NCBI RefSeq assembly: GCF_001895925.1
Contig: NZ_MPPI01000011.1
Location: forward strand, 102,253 to 166,252
Reading direction: 5' to 3'
DNA from: Phormidesmis priestleyi ULC007
GTDB taxonomy: Bacteria > Cyanobacteriota > Cyanobacteriia > Leptolyngbyales > Leptolyngbyaceae
Length of the DNA: 64,000 nucleotides
The position numbers and the translations under genes are program-made. Below, one piece after another: positions 54,110-62,218 of this stretch (position 1 is the stretch's first letter; each line of letters begins with the position of its first letter). The notes under the pieces are model-generated. The model was not told the DNA's origin, ran no database searches, and saw nothing but the letters and a program-made list of their open reading frames with translations.

Positions 54110-54415
54110 ATGACTGCTATCACTATCGCTACTGACATTCCTAGCTCGATCGTCACCCTTGAACAGCTCCACGCTTGGAGTGGGTTGACCCTCTCGCGCA
54201 TCAATCCCTCTCTCGCAATCCTAGAGGCTGAAAACTTTGCCCAGTACGTGATGCAATCTGGCATTTTTAGCGCGGCTGACAACTCTAATCGGCTGCTCAC
54301 TCGTGCGTCCCTTGCGCTCGATATGAACTACATCAGCGATCGTTCTAAAAAGCTGTGGATGTTTGCAAACGAATTTTCTGCTGTGGCAATCCCTGCTGCA
54401 TTTAAGGGGAACTGA
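54110..54415 (+). CDS. Small hypothetical protein, first gene of the late operon
   Basis: The 101-residue product is mostly helical (LEQLHAWSGLTLSRINPSLAIL, then FAQYVMQSGIFSAADNSNRLL) with no membrane segment and no motif I recognise. Its stop overlaps the next start by one base (TGATGG at 54413-54418), so the two are coupled. Position at the head of the operon suggests a role in assembly or regulation of the large protein after it. Confidence 0.65.
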   Translation: MTAITIATDIPSSIVTLEQLHAWSGLTLSRINPSLAILEAENFAQYVMQSGIFSAADNSNRLLTRASLALDMNYISDRSKKLWMFANEFSAVAIPAAFKGN

Positions 54416-57186
54416 TGGCAGGACCCGCTAACGATCCTTCTAGCCAATCGGCGATCGAGAGATTTAGAGACACCTACAATCAGCCAGCAGCCAACGGAAA
54501 CGATGGATACTTCAAGGTTCCAAACCGTACCCCGCCGCCACCGCCGCCATTCTCTCCCCCCAAACCTCAGAAGATTGTAGAGAATTCGTACAGTCGAGAG
54601 CAACGATTTGGGCAGGGGTTTACGTCCGGCCGTTCCCTCAAAGACAATCCGGGTTTTAGAAACCCGATCTCCGCCAATCAAGGCAACCTCCCGACCTCTG
54701 GAGGGGGGCAAAGCCTAGCACCCCAAGCGCCGATCACCCGTGCTGGAGGGGCTGCCGGATTTGCGAGCGGAATCGGGCAAAATGTTGTGCAGGGGGTTGC
54801 CCAACAGGGTCCAAATTATCTAAATCCCAGCAATCCGAACGGCATTTTTGCGCCCGATCCTAGATACGTAGCAGCAAAAAAATCATGGGAGCGACAATCT
54901 AGCCTACCGCCCGGTTTTTCAATGGGCCCTAAGGGATCGACACCCAACCCTTTAAGCCCTGATTTTTGGAATCCACTAAATCCGATTAGCCCGTTCAACG
55001 AGCGCAGTCCCTTCCACCCGTTTGATGTCTTTGGCAAGGAGGATATGTGGGAGGGTCACCGACGTGGTGATAACTACTACCCAGATGAGCAAATGGGTCC
55101 CCAGCAAAACTTCAAAGAGATGGGCCCACTCAGCCCGAATTCTGTAAGGGCACCCAACGCCACGGGCAACGCACCCCGAAACACGAATCTCCCCCCGTGG
55201 CTCGATCCATTTAAGGACACCTCAAAAACTGGGGAATCGATCCCTGAAAATAGCGGCAAACCCAATGCTGAGTCTAAGCGATGGTTTCCTCGCCCAACTT
55301 TGATCAGGGTTTGGTCGCCCAACAATGGCCGCTACGTAACGATTGGGGCGCTCTCTTATAGCGTTACGGAGGTGCCCAAACATCTATATTCAGGGCCTCC
55401 CCCTGTGCTGAGTGCGAGAAATAGTAACTTCACCTATCTCCGAGACGGAAAAGACGGATACACGATTGAATGGACATACGTTAAATCTACCAATCCGGTA
55501 GAAATAGGTACAGGCAGCATTGTTATCGAGCCGTGGACACTTCAGAATCTTGGGCCCAATCCAGCCGAGACAACGCCCAATCCAGGAGTACCCGAAAATC
55601 GCATTCCAGAAACCAATCAGCCATTCTTTCCTCCCCTCCCTAAATATCTAGACGATGTAGCGCAGCCTTACCCCCCAACAATTCTTGACCCTAACGATTT
55701 CCGATCGCCCAAGAATCAGCCACTCTCCCCCATGTTCCCCCCGGAATTGGCACCGATTCCTAAGCCGCTCGATCCCCTTCAAAAGCCTGAAACACCTTTG
55801 GCACCGGGAACCCAACCCACAAAACCGCCTGAAGATGATACGGTTCCCAAGGTTCCGCCGTTACCCTTCAACCCGCTTCAATCACCAGCGCCGCCTAACC
55901 CGATTCAAGATCCTCCACCCTTTGAGCCGGGGCCGGTGAATCCTAATCAACGGCTGAACGATCGGGGCATCTTCCCTGCAACTAAGGCAACCATCACACC
56001 GACCGTTTCGGGTAGCCCACTCTCACCCGATGTCGAAATCGGTGGCGATCCGGTTCGGCTAGTTCCCCCATCTCCCAAAATCACTAAGCCACCGACAACG
56101 ACAGCCCCAGAGACCCCTGAGCAAAAGAAAAAGGATGAGGAGAGAACCCTACCTTTCCCGCTACTTCCGCCTATTTTTCCGAAACCGACTGGGCCCACTG
56201 GCACGATCGACCCGCAAACGGCTGACGATATCACCAAGAGCAAGAATCCGCCGCCTCCACCTGTGGGCACTAAGCCCAAATGTCAGGACGGCTGTATGGC
56301 GGGGTTAGAGACGGGGCAACAGTCAATCCTAGACAAACTTAATGGGAACGGTAACGGCTTAAATGTTGGATTGAATGCGGCTGAATTAGGATTGTTGAAC
56401 ACCATCAATAACAAGATGGGTGAGCAACTTATTGGAGGATTAGCAGGAAAACTAACAAGATTTAGTAAGTGGATGCAATTCGATAGGATTATGAATGTGT
56501 TCATCCTGATTGGTGTTCTGCATAACGCCGCAATGCTATCCAGATCAGCAGCGGAAACAATCGGTGAACTCACATCGCAAGCGCTAACCGTAATTGGAAT
56601 TAAAGGCGATGACAATCAACCGATTGATGTAAATGAAATCATTGGGAAACAAGCCAACGTGTTTATGAGTTCAATACTAGGAGAAACCGTTTGGAACGGA
56701 ACTAAAGAGAGTTGGCAGAAAGCAAATAGGATTATTTCTACTGCTAGTAACATTATCTCAACAGTCCGTTCAATTGCAGATAGTACAAGAGACGTAATGG
56801 AGTGGACAGCAGAGAATACAGGCAAAATCGGAAATGCTCTCAAACGTTGGCGTGTTGTTGGCGAAAATGCTTACAAGTGGATGCCCGAAAGAGTTACAGC
56901 ACAAGGAAAGTGGCATCGAAGTATCGACAAGGCTGTTGAAGGTATTCAATCTGTTGAGGATGCTGCTAGTTCTCTCGCTGGTGCAGTTGGTAATGTCCGC
57001 TCGATTCAAGAAGATTTCACAGAAGTGAAGGAACAAAAGGCAAATTTTGACAAAGCACTTAAGGAGGCAACTCCGAAAAGCGGAACAGAAAACGATGCAA
57101 CAAAAGCCAAAGCAACCGCAGAAAAAGCCGCTAGTGCGTCACCTGTTTTAGCAGTAACAGATCGTGCGAAAGGAGATGCACCGTAA
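54415..57186 (+). CDS. Large proline-rich protein with C-terminal helical domain
   Basis: This 923-residue protein is the largest in the element. The first 280 residues are Pro/Asn/Gly-rich, with a PPPPPP tract near 40. A compact beta-like segment (FPRPTLIRVWSPNNGRYVTI to IEPW) lies at about 288-375. Another Pro-rich stretch with many PP and NP repeats runs to about 620. Then a CQDGC motif near 623-627 opens a 300-residue helical domain with a weak hydrophobic helix (IMNVFILIGVLHNAAMLS, about 690-710) and coiled-coil segments, ending in an Ala/Lys-rich tail. No signal peptide is evident. It could be a fibre, spike or tape-measure-like structural protein. I do not recognise the family. Confidence 0.7.
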   Translation: MAGPANDPSSQSAIERFRDTYNQPAANGNDGYFKVPNRTPPPPPPFSPPKPQKIVENSYSREQRFGQGFTSGRSLKDNPGFRNPISANQGNLPTSGGGQSLAPQAPITRAGGAAGFASGIGQNVVQGVAQQGPNYLNPSNPNGIFAPDPRYVAAKKSWERQSSLPPGFSMGPKGSTPNPLSPDFWNPLNPISPFNERSPFHPFDVFGKEDMWEGHRRGDNYYPDEQMGPQQNFKEMGPLSPNSVRAPNATGNAPRNTNLPPWLDPFKDTSKTGESIPENSGKPNAESKRWFPRPTLIRVWSPNNGRYVTIGALSYSVTEVPKHLYSGPPPVLSARNSNFTYLRDGKDGYTIEWTYVKSTNPVEIGTGSIVIEPWTLQNLGPNPAETTPNPGVPENRIPETNQPFFPPLPKYLDDVAQPYPPTILDPNDFRSPKNQPLSPMFPPELAPIPKPLDPLQKPETPLAPGTQPTKPPEDDTVPKVPPLPFNPLQSPAPPNPIQDPPPFEPGPVNPNQRLNDRGIFPATKATITPTVSGSPLSPDVEIGGDPVRLVPPSPKITKPPTTTAPETPEQKKKDEERTLPFPLLPPIFPKPTGPTGTIDPQTADDITKSKNPPPPPVGTKPKCQDGCMAGLETGQQSILDKLNGNGNGLNVGLNAAELGLLNTINNKMGEQLIGGLAGKLTRFSKWMQFDRIMNVFILIGVLHNAAMLSRSAAETIGELTSQALTVIGIKGDDNQPIDVNEIIGKQANVFMSSILGETVWNGTKESWQKANRIISTASNIISTVRSIADSTRDVMEWTAENTGKIGNALKRWRVVGENAYKWMPERVTAQGKWHRSIDKAVEGIQSVEDAASSLAGAVGNVRSIQEDFTEVKEQKANFDKALKEATPKSGTENDATKAKATAEKAASASPVLAVTDRAKGDAP

Positions 57187-58010
57187 TGCCGTTACCGAAC
57201 GATTACAATGCAGCCGAACATCTGCAAGACACAATCAAACGAGTCTATAACGGTGAGGTTCGTGAATGGTTCGCAGATGTCATTGGAGAACAGTTAGATC
57301 TCTCTACACCACGCGCTAGTTTAAAGACGGCTTGCACACATCAGGAGGCAGATAGCACCGACATGACAGTTTCGCGACAACTACTTTTTGACATGGTGAT
57401 TAAGCAGACGTTTAAGACAGTTAGCGGCGGCTCTGAACGAGATTTAAACTACACAATCTTGAGAAAAACAAAGCCGATTTTAAAGCTTTATTTCTTGGAA
57501 GATCATATCGATACTGACCCTGACTATCGGCAAGTTGAAGGAGTTATCGGTGTCCGATTGATGGGTCAAACTAGCACCACTTTGAGCAAGACAGAAGCGA
57601 TCGCCTATGGCAACAAAGTAAAAACCCTGTTCGGCACTGGCAAGGGTTTCTCGTGGAAGAAGGGGAAAGAGATGTGTAGCTACAGCGATTGGGCTAAGGG
57701 CTATCAGCTACAGCTATTAGTCCGAAACGAGACGGAAGGGAAGCGGATTGTAGAGCAGGTTCTCGATATTCAAGGTCATTCCCCTGATTGGGAATTTCTG
57801 AATATGTCAGTCAACTCAGAACCCTCTCAGGCGTTCCCGACCATTCCACCCAGGGAGACAATTCTAGGGAAATCCCACAAATTATCTCGACGGCGACCCA
57901 TTTCTGAGGTCTTCTTTCAACACGCCTCGATCAAATTGGCAGGGTTGCCGAAACCCGTCTACATCTACGATCGGTCGGGTCGAATTCCTGACGCATTGGT
58001 TCATCGCTGA
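57186..58010 (+). CDS. Hypothetical protein of the late operon
   Basis: The 274-residue product overlaps the preceding stop by one base. It is mixed alpha/beta with several clear strands (NYTILRKTKPILKLYFLED, VEGVIGVRLMGQTSTTLSKTEA, YQLQLLVRNETEGKRIVEQVL) and no signal peptide, membrane segment or nucleotide-binding motif. I do not know the family. A 130-base gap with a CCGC/GCGG hairpin and T-run (about 58055-58078) follows, so transcription may partly end or restart there. Confidence 0.65.
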   Translation: MPLPNDYNAAEHLQDTIKRVYNGEVREWFADVIGEQLDLSTPRASLKTACTHQEADSTDMTVSRQLLFDMVIKQTFKTVSGGSERDLNYTILRKTKPILKLYFLEDHIDTDPDYRQVEGVIGVRLMGQTSTTLSKTEAIAYGNKVKTLFGTGKGFSWKKGKEMCSYSDWAKGYQLQLLVRNETEGKRIVEQVLDIQGHSPDWEFLNMSVNSEPSQAFPTIPPRETILGKSHKLSRRRPISEVFFQHASIKLAGLPKPVYIYDRSGRIPDALVHR

Positions 58011-58140
58011 AACTCTGTTTGTCCCAGCCATAGCGCGAAAAGGTTTAACCGTTCCGCAATTTGCTATAGCGGTTTTCGAGTGAGTAAAAGGCTAACTAGA
58101 TTCACAACTGCAACCCCATTACTCTCACGGTTACTGACTT

Positions 58141-58671
58141 ATGCCTAGACAACGTTTTTCAGCAGTGCTGCGCGGATATCGCGGTCAAGCTGCACGGGAT
58201 AAATTCATTCAGCACTTACAGGGACTAGGAACGCAAGGCGACAACATCGGCACCAAAGGCAACCGCCCCCCATCAATCGACCTCTATATCGAGCCGTTTG
58301 CTCTGCCCCTTGGGACAAACACGCTCGTTAAAGTTTCAGCGTTGCGTCCTTCATGGGATTTGCTCAAAGGCGGCTCTGAGGTTTCGAGCCGGGTCAAAAC
58401 AGTATTAAGTGGCTCCGAGGTTTCGATCAAGCTGTCTCGTTACTCAGCCGCTCGTGTCGTGCGTCGTCAAACCACAGGCACGACGGGCACTGCAAAAACT
58501 TCTAAGCTCACTGGATTGAAATACCTGCACTACAACACCGAAACCGCGTCCGTTCCTTTCGGAAAGAAAACGGGCGATCTCGGTGCGTTTGCAGTGTTTC
58601 AGGAGATCTCAACCCAGAACGAAGGTTCGTCTACAAACCTCAAATACACTTTTATTGACGAAAACGTCTAA
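58141..58671 (+). CDS. Hypothetical protein, candidate structural subunit
   Basis: The 176-residue product is basic at the N-terminus (MPRQRFSAVLRGYRGQAARDK) and then beta-rich with many Ser/Thr/Gly (IDLYIEPFALPLGTNTLVKV, SGSEVSIKLSRYSAARVVRR). It lacks membrane segments, catalytic motifs and Cys. Size and beta content would suit a capsid or sheath-type subunit, but no family match is visible. It follows the only sizeable gap in the operon and so may be expressed from its own promoter at a higher level. Confidence 0.6.
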   Translation: MPRQRFSAVLRGYRGQAARDKFIQHLQGLGTQGDNIGTKGNRPPSIDLYIEPFALPLGTNTLVKVSALRPSWDLLKGGSEVSSRVKTVLSGSEVSIKLSRYSAARVVRRQTTGTTGTAKTSKLTGLKYLHYNTETASVPFGKKTGDLGAFAVFQEISTQNEGSSTNLKYTFIDENV

Positions 58672-58946
58672 TGCACGTCTTAGAACCGTTTCTACCTGAT
58701 TTGAACCTCACGCCAGATCACTCCCTCTCGGACATCGAGGCTGAATGCAAAGCCCTTTCACAAGTGCAGCGCATGACATCGGACTTTCTGAGAGGTGAGC
58801 TAGACCTGGACACGCTCGACGATTGCCTGTTTGGTTATGGCGTTGATCCGAACGAGTATTGGGGCATCGTTGAAGACAACGTTGACGCTGTGATCGAGTC
58901 AGGGACGGCTCTAGAGGATCAACATCTGATTGTGATTGCGCGATGA
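58671..58946 (+). CDS. Small acidic protein
   Basis: The 91-residue protein is strongly acidic and helical (LSDIEAECKALSQVQRMTSD, then LDLDTLDDCLFGYGVDPNEYW). It overlaps the upstream gene by one base and the downstream one by four, showing tight coupling. No domain is recognised. In tailed phages small acidic proteins between structural genes are often assembly chaperones, which is an analogy only. Confidence 0.6.
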   Translation: MHVLEPFLPDLNLTPDHSLSDIEAECKALSQVQRMTSDFLRGELDLDTLDDCLFGYGVDPNEYWGIVEDNVDAVIESGTALEDQHLIVIAR

Positions 58947-59398
58947 GTCATCCGGTTCTGTCGCTCAATAATGTTGAGAATTGGCAACTGTTTCACCGTC
59001 AGATTTATCGCTCTCAGGAGTCAGTCAACCAGGGAAGGGTCAGGGGACACATCCCGATTCCGCCCCAGACGTTGCCCCTTTTGAGCGATCGCAACATTTT
59101 GGCGGCGGGCTGCCACAGCGATAAGGCTAAATCAACTTGGTTCTCAGGCGGTTGGCTGACTCCGGTAGTTGCTTGTGGGGGGGAATTTCTAGAGGCTGAT
59201 TTTGGCTTCTACCGCTTGCCGCTTAACTCCGTGCGGTTGATCATCATTCCTCCCATTGCCCAAAGCTATAAGCTTCGATTCCAAGTCCCGGCATGGTTTG
59301 AGGAGATTTCTTTGAGCATTTACCAGTACATCGGAACTGAAACAGACAGCACGGAAGACTTGATCCGCGAATTGCAAACGCAAATTAGCCAACCTTAA
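58943..59398 (+). CDS. Hypothetical beta-rich protein
   Basis: The 151-residue product starts in an ATGA overlap with the preceding gene. It has alternating beta segments (WLTPVVACGGEFLEADFGFYRLPLNSVRLIIIPPIAQSYKLRFQVP) and a short helical end. There is no signal peptide or membrane helix. Nothing identifies its family. The lack of charge clusters and its beta content are compatible with a structural protein. Confidence 0.6.
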   Translation: MSHPVLSLNNVENWQLFHRQIYRSQESVNQGRVRGHIPIPPQTLPLLSDRNILAAGCHSDKAKSTWFSGGWLTPVVACGGEFLEADFGFYRLPLNSVRLIIIPPIAQSYKLRFQVPAWFEEISLSIYQYIGTETDSTEDLIRELQTQISQP

Positions 59399-59410
59399 AC
59401 ACTTTTCGCC

Positions 59411-59731
59411 ATGCCCATTTCTTCGGGCAATAGCCCAAATTCAGCACCCAAAACGAAACCGATTCGTAAAAATGCAACGGCATCTAGAGGGGTGAGTCGC
59501 CTACTCGAAACGAATATCAAGCGAGTTGGAGCAACGATCGTCAATCACGCCAATACCACGCTGTATCTCGACTTCGATGCGACTGTTTCCGATAGTGATT
59601 ATTGGATCGCGCTTCCTCCAAACGCGCTCTATGAAATGCCTTACAGCACGGGTGAAGAGATTTATGGGACGTGGGTTTCTGGCGACATTGTTGAAGGCAA
59701 GGCTTTGATTAGAGATTTTATTGAGGTCTAG
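59411..59731 (+). CDS. Small beta-sandwich-like protein (surface/cement type), paralogue 1
   Basis: The 106-residue product has a basic, Asn/Ser-rich tail (about 1-40). A compact domain follows: ATIVNHANTTLYLDFDATVS, then YWIALPPNALYEMPYSTGEEIYGTWVSGD. The pattern (short strand with N..TTLYL, a P-x5-YE-P turn, GTW) recurs in the next gene, so both seem to be one family. Similar small domains occur among cyanophage and plasmid surface proteins as I recall them. It probably decorates a particle or fibre. Confidence 0.62.
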   Translation: MPISSGNSPNSAPKTKPIRKNATASRGVSRLLETNIKRVGATIVNHANTTLYLDFDATVSDSDYWIALPPNALYEMPYSTGEEIYGTWVSGDIVEGKALIRDFIEV

Positions 59732-59736
59732 AGAAA

Positions 59737-60048
59737 ATGGCACTTTTCAACCCGATGGCGATCGCGGCTCCATCAAGCAGCGCTGCGATCGGAACACCCA
59801 CAACCGTTGCATCTGCAATTACCAGCAATATTCTTCTAGCGACAAATGCAGCTAGAAAGGGATCGACTATATACAACAGCAGTACTTCAAGGCTCTATAT
59901 TGCACTTGGTGCAGTCGCCACTACTTCGGCTTTCACCGTTTTTCTGGAACCAGGCGGATATTATGAAACGCCTTTTTGGTTCACCGGAACAATTCACGGG
60001 ATTTGGACGGCTGCGAACGGCAATGCGTTGGTGACGGAGCTGACCTAA
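59737..60048 (+). CDS. Small beta-sandwich-like protein (surface/cement type), paralogue 2
   Basis: The 103-residue product has an Ala/Ser/Thr-rich N-terminal third and then a domain aligned with the previous protein: STIYNSSTSRLYIALGAVAT, then FTVFLEPGGYYETPFWFTGTIHGIWTAANGNALVTEL. Shared features are TIYN, LYI, PGGYYE and the G-W-x-A turn. The stop overlaps the next start (TAATGC), so translation is coupled. It most likely arose by tandem duplication. Confidence 0.65.
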   Translation: MALFNPMAIAAPSSSAAIGTPTTVASAITSNILLATNAARKGSTIYNSSTSRLYIALGAVATTSAFTVFLEPGGYYETPFWFTGTIHGIWTAANGNALVTELT

Positions 60049-61253
60049 TGCCTGTTAGCAATCCCTATCAATCCGGATCAGGGACGGTTGATGCTGCAAA
60101 CGTAACGAACCTGCAAGAGTATGTTGTAGATTTTGTTGCTCAAGCGTTGCAATCCTCGGATCTCACGGTTAACTACGATGATGCCGCCGGGGTCATTCAG
60201 TTAACGGGCAACACGAACAACCAGGGCTTAGTCTGGCAATCGATCACGACTAACACCACACTCAGCCCCAATTACGGCTATTTTGTGGATCTTTCTGCAA
60301 GTCCTGGTAACGCCGATCTCATTCTTCCTCCTAATCCAGTACCGGGGCAGGTGATCAGCCTCATCTATATCGGTGCTACCTCTTTGCTCAAAAAGGCGAT
60401 CGTTCGTCGGAACGGCCAGCCGATCAATTCGGCCGCGATCGACCTACAGCTTTACACCAAAGATCAGCGCCTCACGCTTACCTATGTCAGTGCTGCTGTG
60501 GGATGGTTTGCGGAGAGTGCGCGGGCGATCGAGGCGTTTCAACCAAGCGTTGTTTTATCCCGTCCAGCGTCAACTACCTCTGCTCAAAATGGGATTCTGA
60601 ACTATCTGGGAACCAATTTAAACACGGGCACCTATCTAAACCCGTTCTCACCCTCTACGAACCCGCTTCGACCCAGGCGCGCTATATTTTGCGCTCGATT
60701 GGGATGGACTAATGTAAATCTGAGCATATTGAGTGCAGATAAAAGCACCACGGCCACAGCCGCGATCCGAATCGATCCGACTACTGATTCTGCTAGTTTT
60801 TTCGTCCTTTTTTACAATTCCGAAACCAAGGCACCGATTCAAGTAAAGCTCAGTGCCATTTATATCCAATTTACTTCAACGGGGGGAACCTACATCCCTA
60901 AGACGCTCAATATTAGAGGGGCTAAAAATCTAGGGGTAAATCTTGCGCTATCGGATGTAGAGGCGAAAATTTCACCCGCTCAATCTCAGTTGCCTCAGGC
61001 AGATTCGAGAATCATTGTTTCCCCCGATTGGACGAACCTGGCAACCTTTACAGATGCCAACACTGGCTTCAGTGGCAACTATTACGGCAATTCAGGATCA
61101 AATCCCACGGTTAGCAAATTTTATGATCTGAATGCGGCTGACTTCTACCCCGCTTATATGATTACCTCTCTGCCTTCCGTGGTGAATGGCACGGCATTCG
61201 AGGGATGGGAAATCAGGCAGATGGAATTTTACGGGGAGGTGATCGCCTCGTGA
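60048..61253 (+). CDS. Fibre- or adhesin-like protein
   Basis: The chosen start, ATG 60048, overlaps the previous stop and gives 401 residues; an earlier in-frame start at 59976 would lie inside the upstream gene. The protein is almost wholly beta with low charge: VWQSITTNTTLSPNYGYFVDLSASPGNADLILPPNPVPGQVISLIYIG near 60-110 follows the pattern of phage tail-fibre or receptor-binding trimer domains. The second half resembles a jelly-roll/discoidin-like module (RIIVSPDWTNLATFTDANTG, YYGNSGSN, EGWEIRQMEFYGE). It could bind a host surface glycan. The match is by style, not by a named family. Confidence 0.6.
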   Translation: MPVSNPYQSGSGTVDAANVTNLQEYVVDFVAQALQSSDLTVNYDDAAGVIQLTGNTNNQGLVWQSITTNTTLSPNYGYFVDLSASPGNADLILPPNPVPGQVISLIYIGATSLLKKAIVRRNGQPINSAAIDLQLYTKDQRLTLTYVSAAVGWFAESARAIEAFQPSVVLSRPASTTSAQNGILNYLGTNLNTGTYLNPFSPSTNPLRPRRAIFCARLGWTNVNLSILSADKSTTATAAIRIDPTTDSASFFVLFYNSETKAPIQVKLSAIYIQFTSTGGTYIPKTLNIRGAKNLGVNLALSDVEAKISPAQSQLPQADSRIIVSPDWTNLATFTDANTGFSGNYYGNSGSNPTVSKFYDLNAADFYPAYMITSLPSVVNGTAFEGWEIRQMEFYGEVIAS

Positions 61254-61564
61254 ACCCCCAATTTGATACGAAAACTCTCATCTCACTTGCTACTTTTCTG
61301 GCTGGTGCCGGATCGGCCGTATGGGGAATGGTGCGCTTCTATGCGGATGGCGAAAAGAAGCGCTATGCAGCAGAGCGAGACTTTACTCATCTGCGAAATA
61401 ATCAAGAGCAAATGAAAACTCAGATCGCTTCACTGGCAAAAGAAATCGATAGCTTAAGCGACGATATGAAAACACATCTCGCTGTTTTCAACGTTATGCT
61501 GAGTCAAAGAGGCGAGAGCGTTTCAGGTATTTTGGGCTATAAAAAAAGGCGTGATGATGGCTAA
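61250..61564 (+). CDS. Membrane-anchored coiled-coil protein, holin-like
   Basis: GTG 61250 overlaps the previous stop by four bases and gives 104 residues. An N-terminal membrane helix (LISLATFLAGAGSAVWGMVRFYA, about 9-31) is followed by a charged coiled coil (EQMKTQIASLAKEIDSLSDDMKTHLAVF) and a basic end. The layout resembles phage holin/spanin-like proteins and XhlA, although in XhlA the helix is at the C-terminus. It may permeabilise the membrane for release. Confidence 0.55.
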   Translation: MNPQFDTKTLISLATFLAGAGSAVWGMVRFYADGEKKRYAAERDFTHLRNNQEQMKTQIASLAKEIDSLSDDMKTHLAVFNVMLSQRGESVSGILGYKKRRDDG

Positions 61565-61706
61565 CATCAATATCGAGCTAGTACAAAATTACAGAGCCTT
61601 TATTCTGAACCTCCTTAAACAAGTGGATATCGATCGGGCAGAGATGGCGATCGCACTGGAAGAAATTGCTTCAGAGATCCGGGAAAGGAAACAACAGAGT
61701 GTATAG
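61554..61706 (+). CDS. Very small hypothetical protein, last gene of the late operon
   Basis: ATG 61554 opens 50 codons (MMANINIELVQNYRAFILNL, ending EIRERKQQSV) and overlaps the preceding gene by eleven bases. It is helical and amphipathic with no motif. Its position and overlap argue that it is translated. It ends 96 bases before the right repeat, and that stretch holds no further gene. Confidence 0.5.
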   Translation: MMANINIELVQNYRAFILNLLKQVDIDRAEMAIALEEIASEIRERKQQSV

Positions 61707-61802
61707 AGCAAAATAATCATTAGCGTGGTTTTGTCTCCGTTCAGAGCAAACTACCCCAAATCGGCGCGATCGCCCTCCTGTTGAGGGTCTGAGAGTTACT
61801 CT

Positions 61803-62190
61803 GATTCGAATTCCCCTGGGGGTATGCAGCTAAATGTAAGAAGGGCAAGACTTTTAACGGTCTTGCCCCTCTTCTTTTTTTGCGGTTTCTTGCCTCACTG
61901 GTGGGCGCGGTCGATCGTCTCGACTCAATATCAACTCATAGGCGCGCTGGTGAATGGTGGCATTGATCCATCGATGATAGATGCGTTCATGCACCTCACG
62001 AGAATGTCCCATCTGTTTGGCTGCTAACCCAATGTCTAGCCCGTATTCCAGCGTTCTGATTGCCCATCGGTGACGGAGATCATAGAGATGAAAGGGCAAG
62101 CCGAAATCACTAAAGTAGGCGGTTGCACTATGCCCTACCCGATCGTTGGTTCGGTCTAGCTGGATGTTGGGCAGCCGCACCAGGGAGAGG
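61803..62190. repeat. Right copy of the 388-bp element-end direct repeat (attR side)
   Basis: It begins with the last 22 bases of tRNA-Glu and is identical by eye to 47962-48349. The base before it is T where the left copy has G. After 62190 the sequence changes abruptly to host DNA just 28 bases before the uvrC stop. Confidence 0.95.
61854..62190 (-). pseudogene. Integrase 3' fragment beyond the right end
   Basis: This is the last 112 codons of the integrase, including catalytic LYDLRHRWAIR, QMGHSREVHE and RIYHRW, followed by the stop at 61854. The 5' two thirds are missing: homology stops at 62190, and a GTG at 62180 could at best start a short 108-residue product. It lacks the first catalytic Arg and so cannot recombine. 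It is the scar of an earlier or tandem copy of the same element. Confidence 0.92.
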
Positions 62191-62218
62191 GCAAATCTAG
62201 GTCTTATATCCGCGTCCC

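Larger units (their letters stand above)
47962..61824. mobile_element. Integrated element of about 13.8 kb in tRNA-Glu, phage- or satellite-like
   Basis: The unit repeats after 13,841 bases: the last 22 bases of tRNA-Glu (47962-47983) recur at 61803-61824. Content from left to right: tyrosine recombinase, coiled-coil protein, operon with an exported protein, XRE repressor with twin operators, two small ORFs, initiator/helicase with internal iterons, then a rightward operon of about eleven genes (54110-61706) including possible virion surface proteins. I recognise no terminase, portal, major capsid, relaxase or type IV secretion gene, so it does not fit a complete tailed prophage or a conjugative element. 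It could be a phage satellite or a plasmid/phage type not described so far. Confidence 0.88.

Noticed and set aside
55947-57036. Long antisense frames opposite the proline-rich gene
   Set aside because: They result from the GC-rich proline codons read backwards (Gly/Val-rich translations) and have no start signals.
61824-62027. Plus-strand 67-codon frame, identical to one at 47983-48186
   Set aside because: It is antisense to the integrase 3' end and is duplicated only because it lies within the 388-bp direct repeat.
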